This document shows positions 42,798 to 51,815 of a stretch of 64,000 nucleotides of DNA, in pieces. The DNA is taken from the NCBI RefSeq assembly GCF_900176515.1, contig NZ_FWXV01000003.1, forward strand, positions 186,001 to 250,000. The letters are read 5' to 3'. Each line of letters starts with the position of its first letter. Within the stretch, counting starts at the first letter, position 1. A program made the translations under genes and the position numbers. The DNA comes from Kibdelosporangium aridum (GTDB lineage: Bacteria; Actinomycetota; Actinomycetes; Mycobacteriales; Pseudonocardiaceae). The notes under the pieces were generated by a model that searched no databases, was not told where the DNA came from, and saw only the letters and a program-made list of their open reading frames with translations.

Positions 42798-42822
42798 GTA
42801 GCGTGGAGGCATGCGATCGAAC

Positions 42823-44910
42823 TCACCGAAGCGGTACCCAACCGCGCTGACCCAGACCATCCAGAGCACTGGCCATGAATCCGCCGTCCGACACCGTCCA
42901 CAGCTCATCGCCGATCACCATCGACCGCCGGATCATCCCAGTCGGGTGCGAGATGCGCCCGACCTCGACGAGTGCATTCCCGTCCAGCCGCAGGACCAGG
43001 GCGTAGTTCTGCGTTTGCCACTCGCCCTCGCGGATGCCGCCCTGCTTGTTGCTCATCACTGGTACCACAACGAGGTTTCGCGCCGGCCAATACAGGAAGG
43101 CGTGCGGGTCGTACTCCACTTCGGACGATCCGCCCTCGATCTGCTGCTGCGCAAGACGGTTCGGCGCCGCCGGGTTGTTCACGTCGAACAACGACACCTG
43201 CGAGCCGAGCCGCCTGCCCTGATCGGTGGCCTCCTGCCCGACGCCGAGCACCTTGCCAGGACCGACCGGATGCAAGTATGCCGAGTATCCCGTGATCTTC
43301 AGCTCGCCGACCACGCGCGGCTTGGTCGGCTGAGACAAGTCGAGCGTGTACAAGGGATCCACTTGCCGGAAGGTGACCACATAACCCACCGGGCCGAAGA
43401 AGCGCACGGCGTAGATGCGTTCGCCCTTGCCGAGTCCGTCGACCCGGCCGACCTGGGTCAACCCTTTGTCCCCACGCGCAAGCACAGTGACGATGCTCTG
43501 CGACTGAGAGTCTGGAGACGTCCCGCCCCAGCCTGCACCCACAGTCGTGGCGACCCGAAGGTGCCCGTCGTACTCAGACAGCGAGTACTGGTTGAGCAAC
43601 TGCCCTTCCACCTCGCCAGATCCGGCGTACTTCGGCGGCGCACTGCCCGCGAGGTCGAACCGGTGGATCTGGGTCTTGCCCAGCGCAGGCTGTTCCGAAC
43701 CATCCGGCGGGACGCGCCTGGGCATCTGCATCGGGACCATGCGGCTGAGGTGGTCGTCGGCAACGTACAGACTCTTGTCGGTGCCGTAGACGGTGTCACC
43801 GTCCGCAGCCACCGTGACCGGGTCGCCCTTGTCCAAGGCCTTGGTCAGGTCGACCGTGAGCACGGTCAGCATCGCGGTGCCCGAGTAGTCGGCCGGGTGG
43901 CTGACGTTGGCGCACTCGACCAGCCTGCCTTCAGTGCTCTTGCCTTCGCTGTCGAGCCGGTAACTGGGCAACCAGTCGTCGATCGTCGACTTCAACGCGA
44001 CTTCGCGGTTCTTCTCCAGAGCGGTGGTGTCTGACTGTGTGCCGTCGGGGTAGTAGAACTTCAGTTTCGGTTGTGAGCGAACCACAACTCGGGCCACGCT
44101 GCCGACCTGGCGTGCGTCCACGTACAGACCGCTTACCGCCAAGGTGCCCAGGACCTTCGGCGTGCCAACGAGATCGACGAGCACGAGCTTCGATCCGAAG
44201 GTGGGCATGCCCGGCACGATCGGTGGGCTTGGCTTGCCGCGCGGAGTCGGCACTGGGGCGTCGTAGACGACGTGGTCCTGGCTTGCCACGAGCAGCGCAC
44301 GGTCACCGGAGATGAGCATCTGGGAGACGAAAATGTCTGGGACGTCCAGGGATCCGGTGATCTTGCGGGAGGCCACGTCGATGACCTTCAGCTTGCCGTC
44401 GACCACGGACACTATCCGCTTGCCGTCGGTCTTGACGATGTCCGGCTCATCCACGTTGGCTTCGTGGGTGTTGGTGGACGAATGCCCCTGAGGCTGGCCG
44501 CCTTGCTGGGCAGCCGCGCCCGCGCTGTTCTGCGCCTGTGATTCACGCTTGGGCATCTGTGACCCGGCTCCATTGCCCGGCGCGGGCGCCGCGGCGGGGC
44601 CTGGCGCGGAGTCGGCGATGGCGCCGCCCCCGCGAGTGGAGAGGGCGTATCCGCCGCCGAAGCCAAACGGGCCGATGTGCGGCCATGCGGCCTTCCTGAG
44701 GCCCGACAACGCTGTTTCACAAGAGTCGAAGGCGACCAGGGAGATCGCGCCTGAAGGGAGGTCAGTGACCGTATCCGAGTAGGAAGAAGTCGGATCGGGG
44801 GTGGGAGTGACCGAGGCCGCGGCGACGATGCCGCCGATGACGACAGCGATCGCGCCCCCGGCGACGATCCTCGACGTGCTAACTCTCGGTAACCCTGCTT
44901 TCCCTGCCAT
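42823..44910 (-). CDS. Membrane-anchored beta-propeller-domain protein
   Basis: A protein of about 695 residues of the actinobacterial group with a C-terminal beta-propeller (COG4880). An N-terminal helix (Ile-Val-Ala-Gly-Gly-Ala-Ile-Ala-Val-Val-Ile-Gly-Gly) acts as anchor or signal. A Pro/Gly/Ala/Gln-rich linker (about 85-150) follows, then the family hallmark Asn-Val-Asp-Glu-Pro-Asp-Ile-Val-Lys-Thr-Asp-Gly and a propeller to the end. Function is not known; it probably binds partners at the cell surface. ATG at 44910 or GTG two codons upstream may be the start. It reaches the SOS box at its 3' end. Confidence 0.9.
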   Translation of the reverse strand: MAGKAGLPRVSTSRIVAGGAIAVVIGGIVAAASVTPTPDPTSSYSDTVTDLPSGAISLVAFDSCETALSGLRKAAWPHIGPFGFGGGYALSTRGGGAIADSAPGPAAAPAPGNGAGSQMPKRESQAQNSAGAAAQQGGQPQGHSSTNTHEANVDEPDIVKTDGKRIVSVVDGKLKVIDVASRKITGSLDVPDIFVSQMLISGDRALLVASQDHVVYDAPVPTPRGKPSPPIVPGMPTFGSKLVLVDLVGTPKVLGTLAVSGLYVDARQVGSVARVVVRSQPKLKFYYPDGTQSDTTALEKNREVALKSTIDDWLPSYRLDSEGKSTEGRLVECANVSHPADYSGTAMLTVLTVDLTKALDKGDPVTVAADGDTVYGTDKSLYVADDHLSRMVPMQMPRRVPPDGSEQPALGKTQIHRFDLAGSAPPKYAGSGEVEGQLLNQYSLSEYDGHLRVATTVGAGWGGTSPDSQSQSIVTVLARGDKGLTQVGRVDGLGKGERIYAVRFFGPVGYVVTFRQVDPLYTLDLSQPTKPRVVGELKITGYSAYLHPVGPGKVLGVGQEATDQGRRLGSQVSLFDVNNPAAPNRLAQQQIEGGSSEVEYDPHAFLYWPARNLVVVPVMSNKQGGIREGEWQTQNYALVLRLDGNALVEVGRISHPTGMIRRSMVIGDELWTVSDGGFMASALDGLGQRGWVPLR

Positions 44911-44976
44911 ACACACAAGACGGTGACACGGCCGGAATCCGTTGCTGACGATATTGATAACAGTTAGATTTCGGCG

Positions 44977-46242
44977 ATGATCGTCAGCGGCGAAAGACCC
45001 GGTCCGTGGCAGCCCAGCGACACTCTGTTATCCCCCAGTCCACCGCCTGCCACGGACGACCCAGTGGACCCCGCCGAGGCCGAGGAGTTCCTCCGGCAGT
45101 ACTACGCCGAAAACCCGGCGGCCGGTGACGCCGACCGGCGCGTGGCATGGGTGATGACCGAGATCGACCTGACCGGTACCTATCAGCACACGACCGCGGA
45201 ACTGACCTTCGGTGCCCAGATCGCCTGGCGCAACAGCGCGCGGTGCATCGGCCGGTTGTACTGGCGCAGCCTGCGTGTCCGCGACCTGCGGGCCGTGCGA
45301 ACGGCCGACGACATCGCCGAGCACTGCGTACGGCATCTTCGGCAAGCGTGGAACGGCGGCAAGATCCGGCCGCTGATATCGGTCTTCGCCCCGGAGGCGC
45401 CTGGCAGGCCAGCGCCCCGGATCTGGAACGAGCAACTGATCCGCTACGCGGCATACCCACGAGAGGATGGTGGTGTCCTGGGCGATCCCCGCTATCTGGG
45501 GTTCACCGACTCCATGGTGAAGCTCGGCTGGCGGCCTGCCGAGCCACGCGGCGCGTTCGACGTGCTGCCGGTGGTGATCGAAACAGCGGAGTCCGGCGCC
45601 CAGCTGTACGAACTGCCCGCCGACGCGGTCCAGGAAGTGGCGATCACGCATCCTGAACTGCCGTGGCTGGCCGAACTCGGGCTGCGTTGGCACGCGGTTC
45701 CGGCCATCAGCAACATGCGGCTCGTCATCGGTGGTGTCTCGTATCCCGCGGCACCGTTCAACGGCTGGTACATGGGAACGGAGATCGGCGCGCGCAACCT
45801 CGCCGACACCGAACGCTACGACCTGCTGCCTGAGATCGCAGACAGGCTCGGCCTCGACACAAGCAGCGAAACGACCCTCTGGCGCGATCGCGCCATGGTC
45901 GAACTCAACCGTGCCGTCCTGCACTCGTATGCGGCTGCGGGCGTGACGATCACCGATCACCACACCGAATCCGACCGGTTCATCAAGCACTTGGAGAAGG
46001 AGCAACGCGCTGGCCGAACGTGCCCGGCGGACTGGAGCTGGATCGTGCCTCCGATGACCAGCTCACAAACGCCGGTATTCCATCGCTACTACGACACCGA
46101 CCACCTCAAGCCCGAGTTCGTGCTGGACGACGTAGCCGCGCACCGCGGCACCCATGGCGTCTCGGTGCCGCGTGCCCCCGCGGCCTCTACTCAGACAACA
46201 CCGACACCGATCTGGCACTACTTACACGGAACATCTCGCTGA
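44977..46242 (+). CDS. nos: Bacterial nitric oxide synthase oxygenase
   Basis: A 421-residue NOS oxygenase that oxidises L-arginine to citrulline and NO. The heme-thiolate ligand is Cys90 in Trp-Arg-Asn-Ser-Ala-Arg-Cys-Ile-Gly-Arg, and the arginine-binding Glu is near residue 269 in Asn-Gly-Trp-Tyr-Met-Gly-Thr-Glu-Ile-Gly-Ala-Arg-Asn. The C-terminal Trp-Ser-Trp-Ile-Val-Pro-Pro and Phe-His-Arg-Tyr-Tyr fit the dimer/pterin end. As in other bacteria there is no fused reductase, so cellular flavodoxin-type donors must serve. NO may aid oxidative-stress defence, signalling or nitration of metabolites; no biosynthetic genes are next to it. Confidence 0.96.
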   Translation: MIVSGERPGPWQPSDTLLSPSPPPATDDPVDPAEAEEFLRQYYAENPAAGDADRRVAWVMTEIDLTGTYQHTTAELTFGAQIAWRNSARCIGRLYWRSLRVRDLRAVRTADDIAEHCVRHLRQAWNGGKIRPLISVFAPEAPGRPAPRIWNEQLIRYAAYPREDGGVLGDPRYLGFTDSMVKLGWRPAEPRGAFDVLPVVIETAESGAQLYELPADAVQEVAITHPELPWLAELGLRWHAVPAISNMRLVIGGVSYPAAPFNGWYMGTEIGARNLADTERYDLLPEIADRLGLDTSSETTLWRDRAMVELNRAVLHSYAAAGVTITDHHTESDRFIKHLEKEQRAGRTCPADWSWIVPPMTSSQTPVFHRYYDTDHLKPEFVLDDVAAHRGTHGVSVPRAPAASTQTTPTPIWHYLHGTSR

Positions 46243-46244
46243 CG

Positions 46245-47276
46245 ATGCAGGTCGGCGAAGCCCGAGCAATCGCACAGCACTGGACCACCACACAAGGCAT
46301 ACATCTACGCGGGTTCGCGGGCGCCTTCCTGCAGGGCTCCGTACTGTGGACGCCTCCGGAAGCACAGCATCCACGCGACTCCGACGTCGACATCATGGTC
46401 GTCGTGGACAGCGATGACCTCCCACCCGCACCCGGAAAGTTCTGGCACGACGGGATATTGCTCGAAGCGTCGGTGATGCGCGCCGCCCAGCTCAGGTCAC
46501 CGGAAGCGGTCCTGAGGGACTACCACCTAGCCGGAAACATGCACCTGCCCGGCATCCTCGCCGACCCGACCGGCCACCTGAGCACGTTGCACGCCGCTGT
46601 GGCCCAACACTTCGCCGACGAACGCTGGGTGCTGGCCCGCTGCGATGACGCGATGAACCGCGTCCGTCGCTGGCTCACATCCATGGACCCATCGGCGCCA
46701 CTGCCCGACCAGGTCACGTCATGGCTGTTCGGCACGGGTGTGATGACCCATGTACTTCTCGTGGCGGGACTGCGGAACCCGACTGTCCGCCGTCGATACG
46801 CAGCAGTCCGAGATCTGTTGCAACGCAACGAAAGGCTCGACTACCACGAAACTCTCCTCACCCACCTCGGGGCCGTGGACTTGACCGCAACCCAAGTGAA
46901 GGAACATCTCCAAGCCTTGGCGAAGGTGTTCGACGCAGCCAAAACAGTCGAAGCACCCTACCGATTCAGCTCCGACATCACCGTCGTCGCGCGCCCAATC
47001 GCCATCGACGGCGCCCGCGACCTCATCACCGCAGGCCTCCACCGCGAAGCCATGTTCTGGATCGTCGCGACGTATTGCCGTTGCCTGACCAAACTCTCCC
47101 TCCCAGGCCTGGCAACCACGCCCTACGACGCCAGCTTCAACACCCTCCTCGCCGACCTCGGCGTCCAGACTCCCGAAGACCGCCAACAGAAAGCAACCGA
47201 AGCCCTCGCCGCCCTGCCAGAGCTGTGGAACGTGGCCCTAGTCCTCCGCAAGAACACGAAGCAGCACAACCCCTGA
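46245..47276 (+). CDS. Nucleotidyltransferase-domain protein
   Basis: A 343-residue protein with an N-terminal polymerase-beta-type nucleotidyltransferase domain: Gly31-Ser32 in Leu-Gln-Gly-Ser-Val-Leu-Trp and the metal pair Asp47-x-Asp49 in Asp-Ser-Asp-Val-Asp-Ile-Met-Val-Val. The rest is helical, as in aminoglycoside adenylyltransferases. The ATG lies two bases after the NOS stop, so it is probably co-translated. It may modify a small molecule or protein by AMP transfer; antibiotic resistance is possible but unproven. Confidence 0.87.
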   Translation: MQVGEARAIAQHWTTTQGIHLRGFAGAFLQGSVLWTPPEAQHPRDSDVDIMVVVDSDDLPPAPGKFWHDGILLEASVMRAAQLRSPEAVLRDYHLAGNMHLPGILADPTGHLSTLHAAVAQHFADERWVLARCDDAMNRVRRWLTSMDPSAPLPDQVTSWLFGTGVMTHVLLVAGLRNPTVRRRYAAVRDLLQRNERLDYHETLLTHLGAVDLTATQVKEHLQALAKVFDAAKTVEAPYRFSSDITVVARPIAIDGARDLITAGLHREAMFWIVATYCRCLTKLSLPGLATTPYDASFNTLLADLGVQTPEDRQQKATEALAALPELWNVALVLRKNTKQHNP

Positions 47277-47281
47277 CACGA

Positions 47282-48766
47282 TCAGCAAAATCGGCCTGAC
47301 CTGCGCACGTCCGGGTTGAGCTGCTCTGCCGCCAGGAAATGCGCGAGATCCCGAGTGGCCGGGTACAGCGCGCGATACTGGGCGTAGAACGCGTCGTACT
47401 TCGAGGTGTGCACGGGGTTCGGTGTGACCGTCCTGGCGAGGGGATTCCAGGAGTCCACCGGATGCCCCAACGCCGTGGCCGCGAACATCGCGGAGCCGAA
47501 GCACGCACCCACGGTCTCAGCTGGAAGTTCTTGCGGCACACCGGTCACGTCCGAGACGATCTGCGTCCACAGATCACCTTGGGTGCCGCCGCCCACCGCG
47601 ACGACCCGCTGCGGTGAGCCGCCCATGACCTCGAGGTTGTGGCGCAGGCCGTACGCCGTGCCCTCCAGCGCGGCACGGTAGATCTCCGGTTGCCCGTGGT
47701 TCAAGGTCAGTCCGGCGATGATGCCGCGGGCGTCCGGGTCGAAGATCGGCGTCCGTTCACCGGCGAAGTACGGCAACATGAGCAACCCACGGCTGCCAGC
47801 GGGCACCGCGGCCGCCTGCTCGACCAGCTCTGCGAACGATCCAGCGAACAGGTTCCGCAGCCAGTCGGTGATCGCGCCGGACGTCGCCATTCCGGCGGCC
47901 AGCGAATACGTTCCCGGAAAGGCGCCTTGTGTGGTCCACAGCGCGGCGTGTGGCCGAGGCTCGGCCACGACCTGGATCACGAACATCGTGGTGCCGTACA
48001 TGACCATCACGTCACCCGGTGACGTCACGCCGACACTGGTTGCCTCGGCCCAGGCATCGATCGTGCCCGCAGTCACCGGCAACCCGGCGGGCAAACCGGT
48101 CTCCGCCGCCGCAGTTTCCGAGACCGTACCGACAATCTCGTTGGGCCAGAACAGCTCCGGCAGCTTCACGTCCGGCGCGATCTGCGCGCACCAGTCGCGG
48201 GCCCAGTCAGCGGCCTGCATGTCGTACATCGGGTCGCACTGGCTGGCGGAGTGATGATCCAGCACGTACCGTCCAGTCAGCCGGAGCACCAAGTACGAGC
48301 TGGCCATCAGCATGAGCGGCGTCTGCGCGAAGACCTCGGGTTCGTTGTGCGCCAACCACAACACTTTGGGACCGACCGCCTGGCTGGACAACGGAGTCCC
48401 GCCCCGCTGGAGGATCGCGTCCGCCCCGAACAACTCGGTCAGCTCGGCGATCTCCGCGGTCGCACGAGTGTCCACACCGTACAGGATGGCAGGCCGTAAC
48501 GGGCGGCCATCAGCGGTCGCAGGCAGCAGGCAGGGGCCGATACCGCTGACGCCGAGACCAGTGATCGGCGACGGCGAAGCGTCGACCAGTTCCCTGGCGA
48601 TCGACACGAAATCGGCCCACCACACAGTCTCCGCGTCGTGCTCGACCCAGCCGGGACGTGGCGTCGATACGGTGTGCGGCCTGCTCGCACGGGCGACGAT
48701 CGTCCCTTCCGGACTGACGAGCACCCCTTTCGAGCTGGATGTCCCGATGTCGATCCCGATCAGCAC
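47282..48766 (-). CDS. FGGY-family carbohydrate kinase
   Basis: A 494-residue sugar kinase: Ile-Gly-Ile-Asp-Ile-Gly-Thr-Ser-Ser-Ser-Lys-Gly at the start, catalytic Asp in Gly-Thr-Ile-Asp-Ala-Trp, and a C-terminal Gly-Gly-Gly-Thr-Gln-Gly-Asp-Leu-Trp ATP loop. It is closest in style to xylulokinases and related ketopentose kinases. It starts with GTG, 3 bases after the isomerase stop, so they form an operon. In the proposed route it would phosphorylate the ketose from the isomerase, for example D-ribulose; the exact sugar cannot be read from sequence. Confidence 0.93.
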   Translation of the reverse strand: MLIGIDIGTSSSKGVLVSPEGTIVARASRPHTVSTPRPGWVEHDAETVWWADFVSIARELVDASPSPITGLGVSGIGPCLLPATADGRPLRPAILYGVDTRATAEIAELTELFGADAILQRGGTPLSSQAVGPKVLWLAHNEPEVFAQTPLMLMASSYLVLRLTGRYVLDHHSASQCDPMYDMQAADWARDWCAQIAPDVKLPELFWPNEIVGTVSETAAAETGLPAGLPVTAGTIDAWAEATSVGVTSPGDVMVMYGTTMFVIQVVAEPRPHAALWTTQGAFPGTYSLAAGMATSGAITDWLRNLFAGSFAELVEQAAAVPAGSRGLLMLPYFAGERTPIFDPDARGIIAGLTLNHGQPEIYRAALEGTAYGLRHNLEVMGGSPQRVVAVGGGTQGDLWTQIVSDVTGVPQELPAETVGACFGSAMFAATALGHPVDSWNPLARTVTPNPVHTSKYDAFYAQYRALYPATRDLAHFLAAEQLNPDVRRSGRFC

Positions 48767-48769
48767 GCG

Positions 48770-50182
48770 TCAGCCCCGGGTGAATTCGTCGAGGGTTACG
48801 CCGAGCAGCGAGCACGCCGCACGGACCGTGGCCCGGTGGTCGCCAGGAATGGCATGGATGTGGTTCGCACCGAAACGGGACAGGAACACTTCCGCCGGCG
48901 CGTCCAACCGGGCGAACGCGTGCGGCCACTCCGGCGTTGACTGGTTCATCAACGCCTTGTTCGTCTCCTCGTCATACGTCTCGAAGCTGCCGAGCATCAA
49001 CTGCATTCGATACGCGCCGTCCTTGCGTGTCAAGCGCCCCAAAGTCATCTCGCCCGGGGCGGCCAAGTGGTGCACGGACGCGCCACCCGCCGGGAAGAAG
49101 AACACCTCTGGGTACAGGTGCACGCGCGCCAGGTTCTCGGCCGGGTCCGAACTGCGCGCGGCGTACCAGGTCGCGTGCTGCCCGGAGTTGCAGAGATCCC
49201 AGATGTCGCGGTCGCCGTGGTAGTGCCGGACGTCGGCGAAAAGTACCGGCGTCCCGGCGATGTGCTTGAACAGTTGCATGGTCAACGCGCCGTCCATGTC
49301 CGCTTCGGTCGCGCACACGTGTGGCTCTTTCGGGCCATTCCAGTCGTACGGGTCGTTCAGGAACGCCTCGGCGATGTCCATCGTCGCGAAGTACTGAGTC
49401 AGCTCGGGCTGTCCCTTGATCCCGGTGAAGTCCAGGTTCCACTCGTCGATCAATTCGCGCATTGCCATGTATGAACCGATTTGCCGTTCAAGCAGCTCGG
49501 GCGTGAGCTTCTTGCCGTCGTAGTGGACGTTGGCGTGCCGCTCCAGCCATTCGCGCGCCTTGACCTTCTCGCCGGCGTCGGCCAGTTCGGCCCGGCGAAC
49601 GATCTCCCATTGGTCGATTTCCTCGACATCGATGCCGAACAGCCGCTGCCACTGGTCGGTGTTGGCCACGGCGGTGTTCATCCCCATCGGCCGGCCCCCG
49701 ATCCGGCCGAAGGTGGCGCCGCGCAGGCTCGCGACCGCCGCTGCGGCCGAGGCGTGCACGCCGATCGACGAAATCAATTCGGGCGAGTCCGGATCGCCCC
49801 ACAACCGGGTGTGTTCGCGTCCAATCTGGTCAAGCGCACCACCGGCGGCGAGCATGCCGACCATGCCCGGCTGCACTGGATCGATGTTGGACAGCAACAA
49901 CAACGGCCCGTCGATCGCGCCCGCGGCGAGCATGGTGAAGTGCGGGAAGGCCCAGACCGCGTAGTGCAACACGGTCAGATCGACGTCCGCCGCGGCGATC
50001 TCACGCGCGACTGAAGTGGCGAGCGTGTTGGAACTGACTGGGCTCGAACCGCGCACCACCTCGTGACCCGCCTCCGTCAGCCGGGTCGCGAGTTTGTCCT
50101 CGGTCCGGCCGATGAAATCGGCGATTCCGCCGTGTACGTAGTCTCGGCCGTCGGAAATACTGATCACACCGATCCGGGCCAC
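48770..50182 (-). CDS. L-fucose/L-arabinose-isomerase-family protein
   Basis: A 470-residue aldose-ketose isomerase of the FucI/AraA superfamily: Arg-Ile-Gly-Val-Ile-Ser-Ile-Ser-Asp-Gly-Arg start, metal-ligand region Cys-Ala-Thr-Glu-Ala-Asp-Met-Asp-Gly-Ala-Leu, and a C-terminal Asn-His-Ile-His-Ala with the His ligand. FucI enzymes also isomerise D-arabinose to D-ribulose. GTG at 50182 has GGAGG nearby and fits the family start; longer in-frame sequence to 50389 crosses the operator and is not coding. It is first of the isomerase-kinase operon, under a LacI operator. Confidence 0.92.
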   Translation of the reverse strand: MARIGVISISDGRDYVHGGIADFIGRTEDKLATRLTEAGHEVVRGSSPVSSNTLATSVAREIAAADVDLTVLHYAVWAFPHFTMLAAGAIDGPLLLLSNIDPVQPGMVGMLAAGGALDQIGREHTRLWGDPDSPELISSIGVHASAAAAVASLRGATFGRIGGRPMGMNTAVANTDQWQRLFGIDVEEIDQWEIVRRAELADAGEKVKAREWLERHANVHYDGKKLTPELLERQIGSYMAMRELIDEWNLDFTGIKGQPELTQYFATMDIAEAFLNDPYDWNGPKEPHVCATEADMDGALTMQLFKHIAGTPVLFADVRHYHGDRDIWDLCNSGQHATWYAARSSDPAENLARVHLYPEVFFFPAGGASVHHLAAPGEMTLGRLTRKDGAYRMQLMLGSFETYDEETNKALMNQSTPEWPHAFARLDAPAEVFLSRFGANHIHAIPGDHRATVRAACSLLGVTLDEFTRG

Positions 50183-50196
50183 GAGTCCTCCAGAGT

Positions 50197-50214
50197 CGAG
50201 TAATCGATTACTCG
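50197..50214. promoter_or_regulatory. LacI-family operator, perfect palindrome
   Basis: CGAGTAATCGATTACTCG is a perfect 18-bp palindrome, 15 bases upstream of the isomerase start and between it and the divergent LacI gene. A close copy lies at 58103-58120 before the ABC-transporter operon. Confidence 0.88.
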
Positions 50215-50309
50215 TGACGCTATTCTCCGGGCCGAGTAGTGTCAACATTGTCGCAGCGTTCAGTGCGCGGCATCGATTCGAACAGTTCACAGAGTGAGGC
50301 CGATGGGTT

Positions 50310-51302
50310 GTGGCGACCATCAACGACGTGGCGACCAAGGCCGGCGTCTCCACCGCGACCGCGTCGCGAGCGCTCAACGGTAAGTCCACAGTAGATCCAA
50401 AGCTGGCCGAGCGAGTGCTGCTGGCCGCCGCTGAGCTGGGCTATCAGCCCAACGGACCGGCGCGCAACCTGCGCCGCCAGGAAACCGCGGTGCTCGCTCT
50501 GATCATCTCGGACGTTGAGAACCCGTTCTTCACGTCGATCGCCCGCGGGGTCGAGGACGTCGCGCAAGCCGTCGGTTACTCCGTGGTGTTGTGCAACTCT
50601 GACGAAAACCCGGAGAAAGAGCGCCGTTACATCGACGTCGCGATCCAGGAACGCGCGGCCGGGATCGTGCTCTCACCCACCGGGACCACGACCAATGTGG
50701 ACCTTCTGGCCGCACGCCGGACGCCACTCGTCGCAGTCGACCGCCCACTGCCCGACGCGCCCGCCGACATGGTCCTTGTGGACACCAGAAGTGCGGCCAA
50801 GGAAGCCACCGCCCACTTGATCTCCCAAGGATACGGCCAAATCGGCTGCATAACCGGACCATCGGGCATCCAGACGGCCGATGATCGACTCGCTGGCTAC
50901 AAGGATGCACTTCGCGCATCACAACGGCGAACCTCCGCCAAACTGACCCGCCGCGCGGAATACCGAGCCGACGGCGCGTATGAGGCCGCCATCGACCTGC
51001 TGAGCTCGCCGGACCGCCCGGACGCGCTGCTGGTCGCCAACAGCACGATGGCCATCGGCGTTCTCGAAGCGCTCTCCAAATTGGACCTGCGACTCGGCAC
51101 GGACGTCGGCGTGGTCGCCTTCGACGACGCACCGTGGGCGCCGCTGGTGAACCCTCCCCTCTCGGTGGTCTCCCAACCTGCCTATGACATCGGCAAAGTC
51201 GCGGCCCAGCTGCTGATGGCCCGCATCACCGACAGCTCCTTGCCGTACACGACAACTACGCTGCGCGCCAAGCTGATCACCCGCGGCAGTTCAAGCCGGT
51301 GA
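50310..51302 (+). CDS. LacI-family transcriptional regulator of the sugar regulon
   Basis: A 330-residue repressor starting at GTG. The LacI helix-turn-helix is textbook (Thr-Ile-Asn-Asp-Val-Ala-Thr-Lys-Ala-Gly-Val-Ser-Thr-Ala-Thr-Ala-Ser-Arg-Ala-Leu-Asn), followed by a hinge helix and a periplasmic-binding-type effector domain (Asn-Pro-Phe-Phe-Thr-Ser-Ile-Ala-Arg-Gly-Val-Glu). It probably binds the palindrome at 50197 and its near copy at 58103, and is released by the sugar or a phosphorylated intermediate. Confidence 0.96.
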   Translation: MATINDVATKAGVSTATASRALNGKSTVDPKLAERVLLAAAELGYQPNGPARNLRRQETAVLALIISDVENPFFTSIARGVEDVAQAVGYSVVLCNSDENPEKERRYIDVAIQERAAGIVLSPTGTTTNVDLLAARRTPLVAVDRPLPDAPADMVLVDTRSAAKEATAHLISQGYGQIGCITGPSGIQTADDRLAGYKDALRASQRRTSAKLTRRAEYRADGAYEAAIDLLSSPDRPDALLVANSTMAIGVLEALSKLDLRLGTDVGVVAFDDAPWAPLVNPPLSVVSQPAYDIGKVAAQLLMARITDSSLPYTTTTLRAKLITRGSSSR

Positions 51303-51489
51303 TGGCCGCGCGCCACCACAACGACATGTCGGACCCGCAGTTCCCCGATCCAGAGAAGCTGAATGTCTGGGACACCTGCTACCCCTCCAGTACTTCAGCA
51401 AGTTCGCGTCGCCCACGGAGGCCGTGCGACGGGTGCGGAAGATGGACGCGATCGACGATGGCCATCCCGCACGACTCCGTTATGGCTGA
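51302..51489 (+). pseudogene. Possible decayed short gene after lacI
   Basis: A frame opens with ATG overlapping the LacI stop (TGATG) and gives about 28 plausible residues (ending Val-Trp-Asp-Thr-Cys-Tyr-Pro). Near 51385 a second frame takes over with strong G/C third positions (Leu-Gln-Tyr-Phe-Ser-Lys-Phe-Ala-Ser-Pro-Thr-Glu-Ala-Val) and stops at 51489. This looks like one small gene broken by a frameshift or deletion. The product is not recognised. Confidence 0.35.
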
Positions 51490-51600
51490 ACGGCCGCCAG
51501 CACACCGGTTGCCTGAACCGGTTTGAGACGTGATCATCGCCAGGCTGACAACGATCAGTGGAGGGGACCGACAGTTCCTGCACCCCAAACGGTCGACAGC

Positions 51601-51666
51601 CTTCACCGCAACACCATTCCGGCCCGGGGAACCCCCAATTTCAACGCTACCGCAGGGGTACGACAC
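51601..51666. repeat. Intergenic repeat, copy 1
   Basis: Begins CTTCACCGCAACACCA, has a central complementary core (GGGGAACCCC) and ends GGGGTACGACA. It aligns with copy 2 across its length with scattered changes, so it is a dispersed non-coding element rather than a tandem repeat. Confidence 0.7.
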
Positions 51667-51741
51667 TTCCCGATCACCTGCGCAGCCGACCGGGACGGCG
51701 GCGCGCCCACCGCATCGCCCCTGAACTCGACCACGGGCAAC

Positions 51742-51806
51742 CTTCACCGCAACACCAATTCCCCAGGGGGAACCCCTAGTTTTCACGTTACCGCAAGGGT
51801 CCGACA
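51742..51806. repeat. Intergenic repeat, copy 2
   Basis: Same element as at 51601: CTTCACCGCAACACCA start, GGGGGAACCCCTA core able to fold as a small hairpin, TTACCGCAAGGGTCCGACAG end. Confidence 0.7.
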
Positions 51807-51815
51807 GTTTGAGGC

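Larger units (their letters stand above)
51490..51815. other. Intergenic stretch with repeats, no gene
   Basis: No believable coding frame was found here. The region holds two copies of a roughly 66-base element (listed separately), and a short sequence near 51564-51575 (GGGGACCGACAG) resembles the 3' end of that element. Confidence 0.5.

Noticed and set aside
42811..44034. Plus-strand frame starting after the SOS box with a good ribosome site
   Set aside because: After about 15 codons it is antisense to the beta-propeller gene and has shadow-type composition, so only the SOS box itself is reported.
47282..50182. L-arabinose catabolic operon (araBAD-like)
   Set aside because: No araD-type epimerase is adjacent, and the GH172 enzyme in the same regulon points to D-furanosides instead, so an L-arabinose label was not used.
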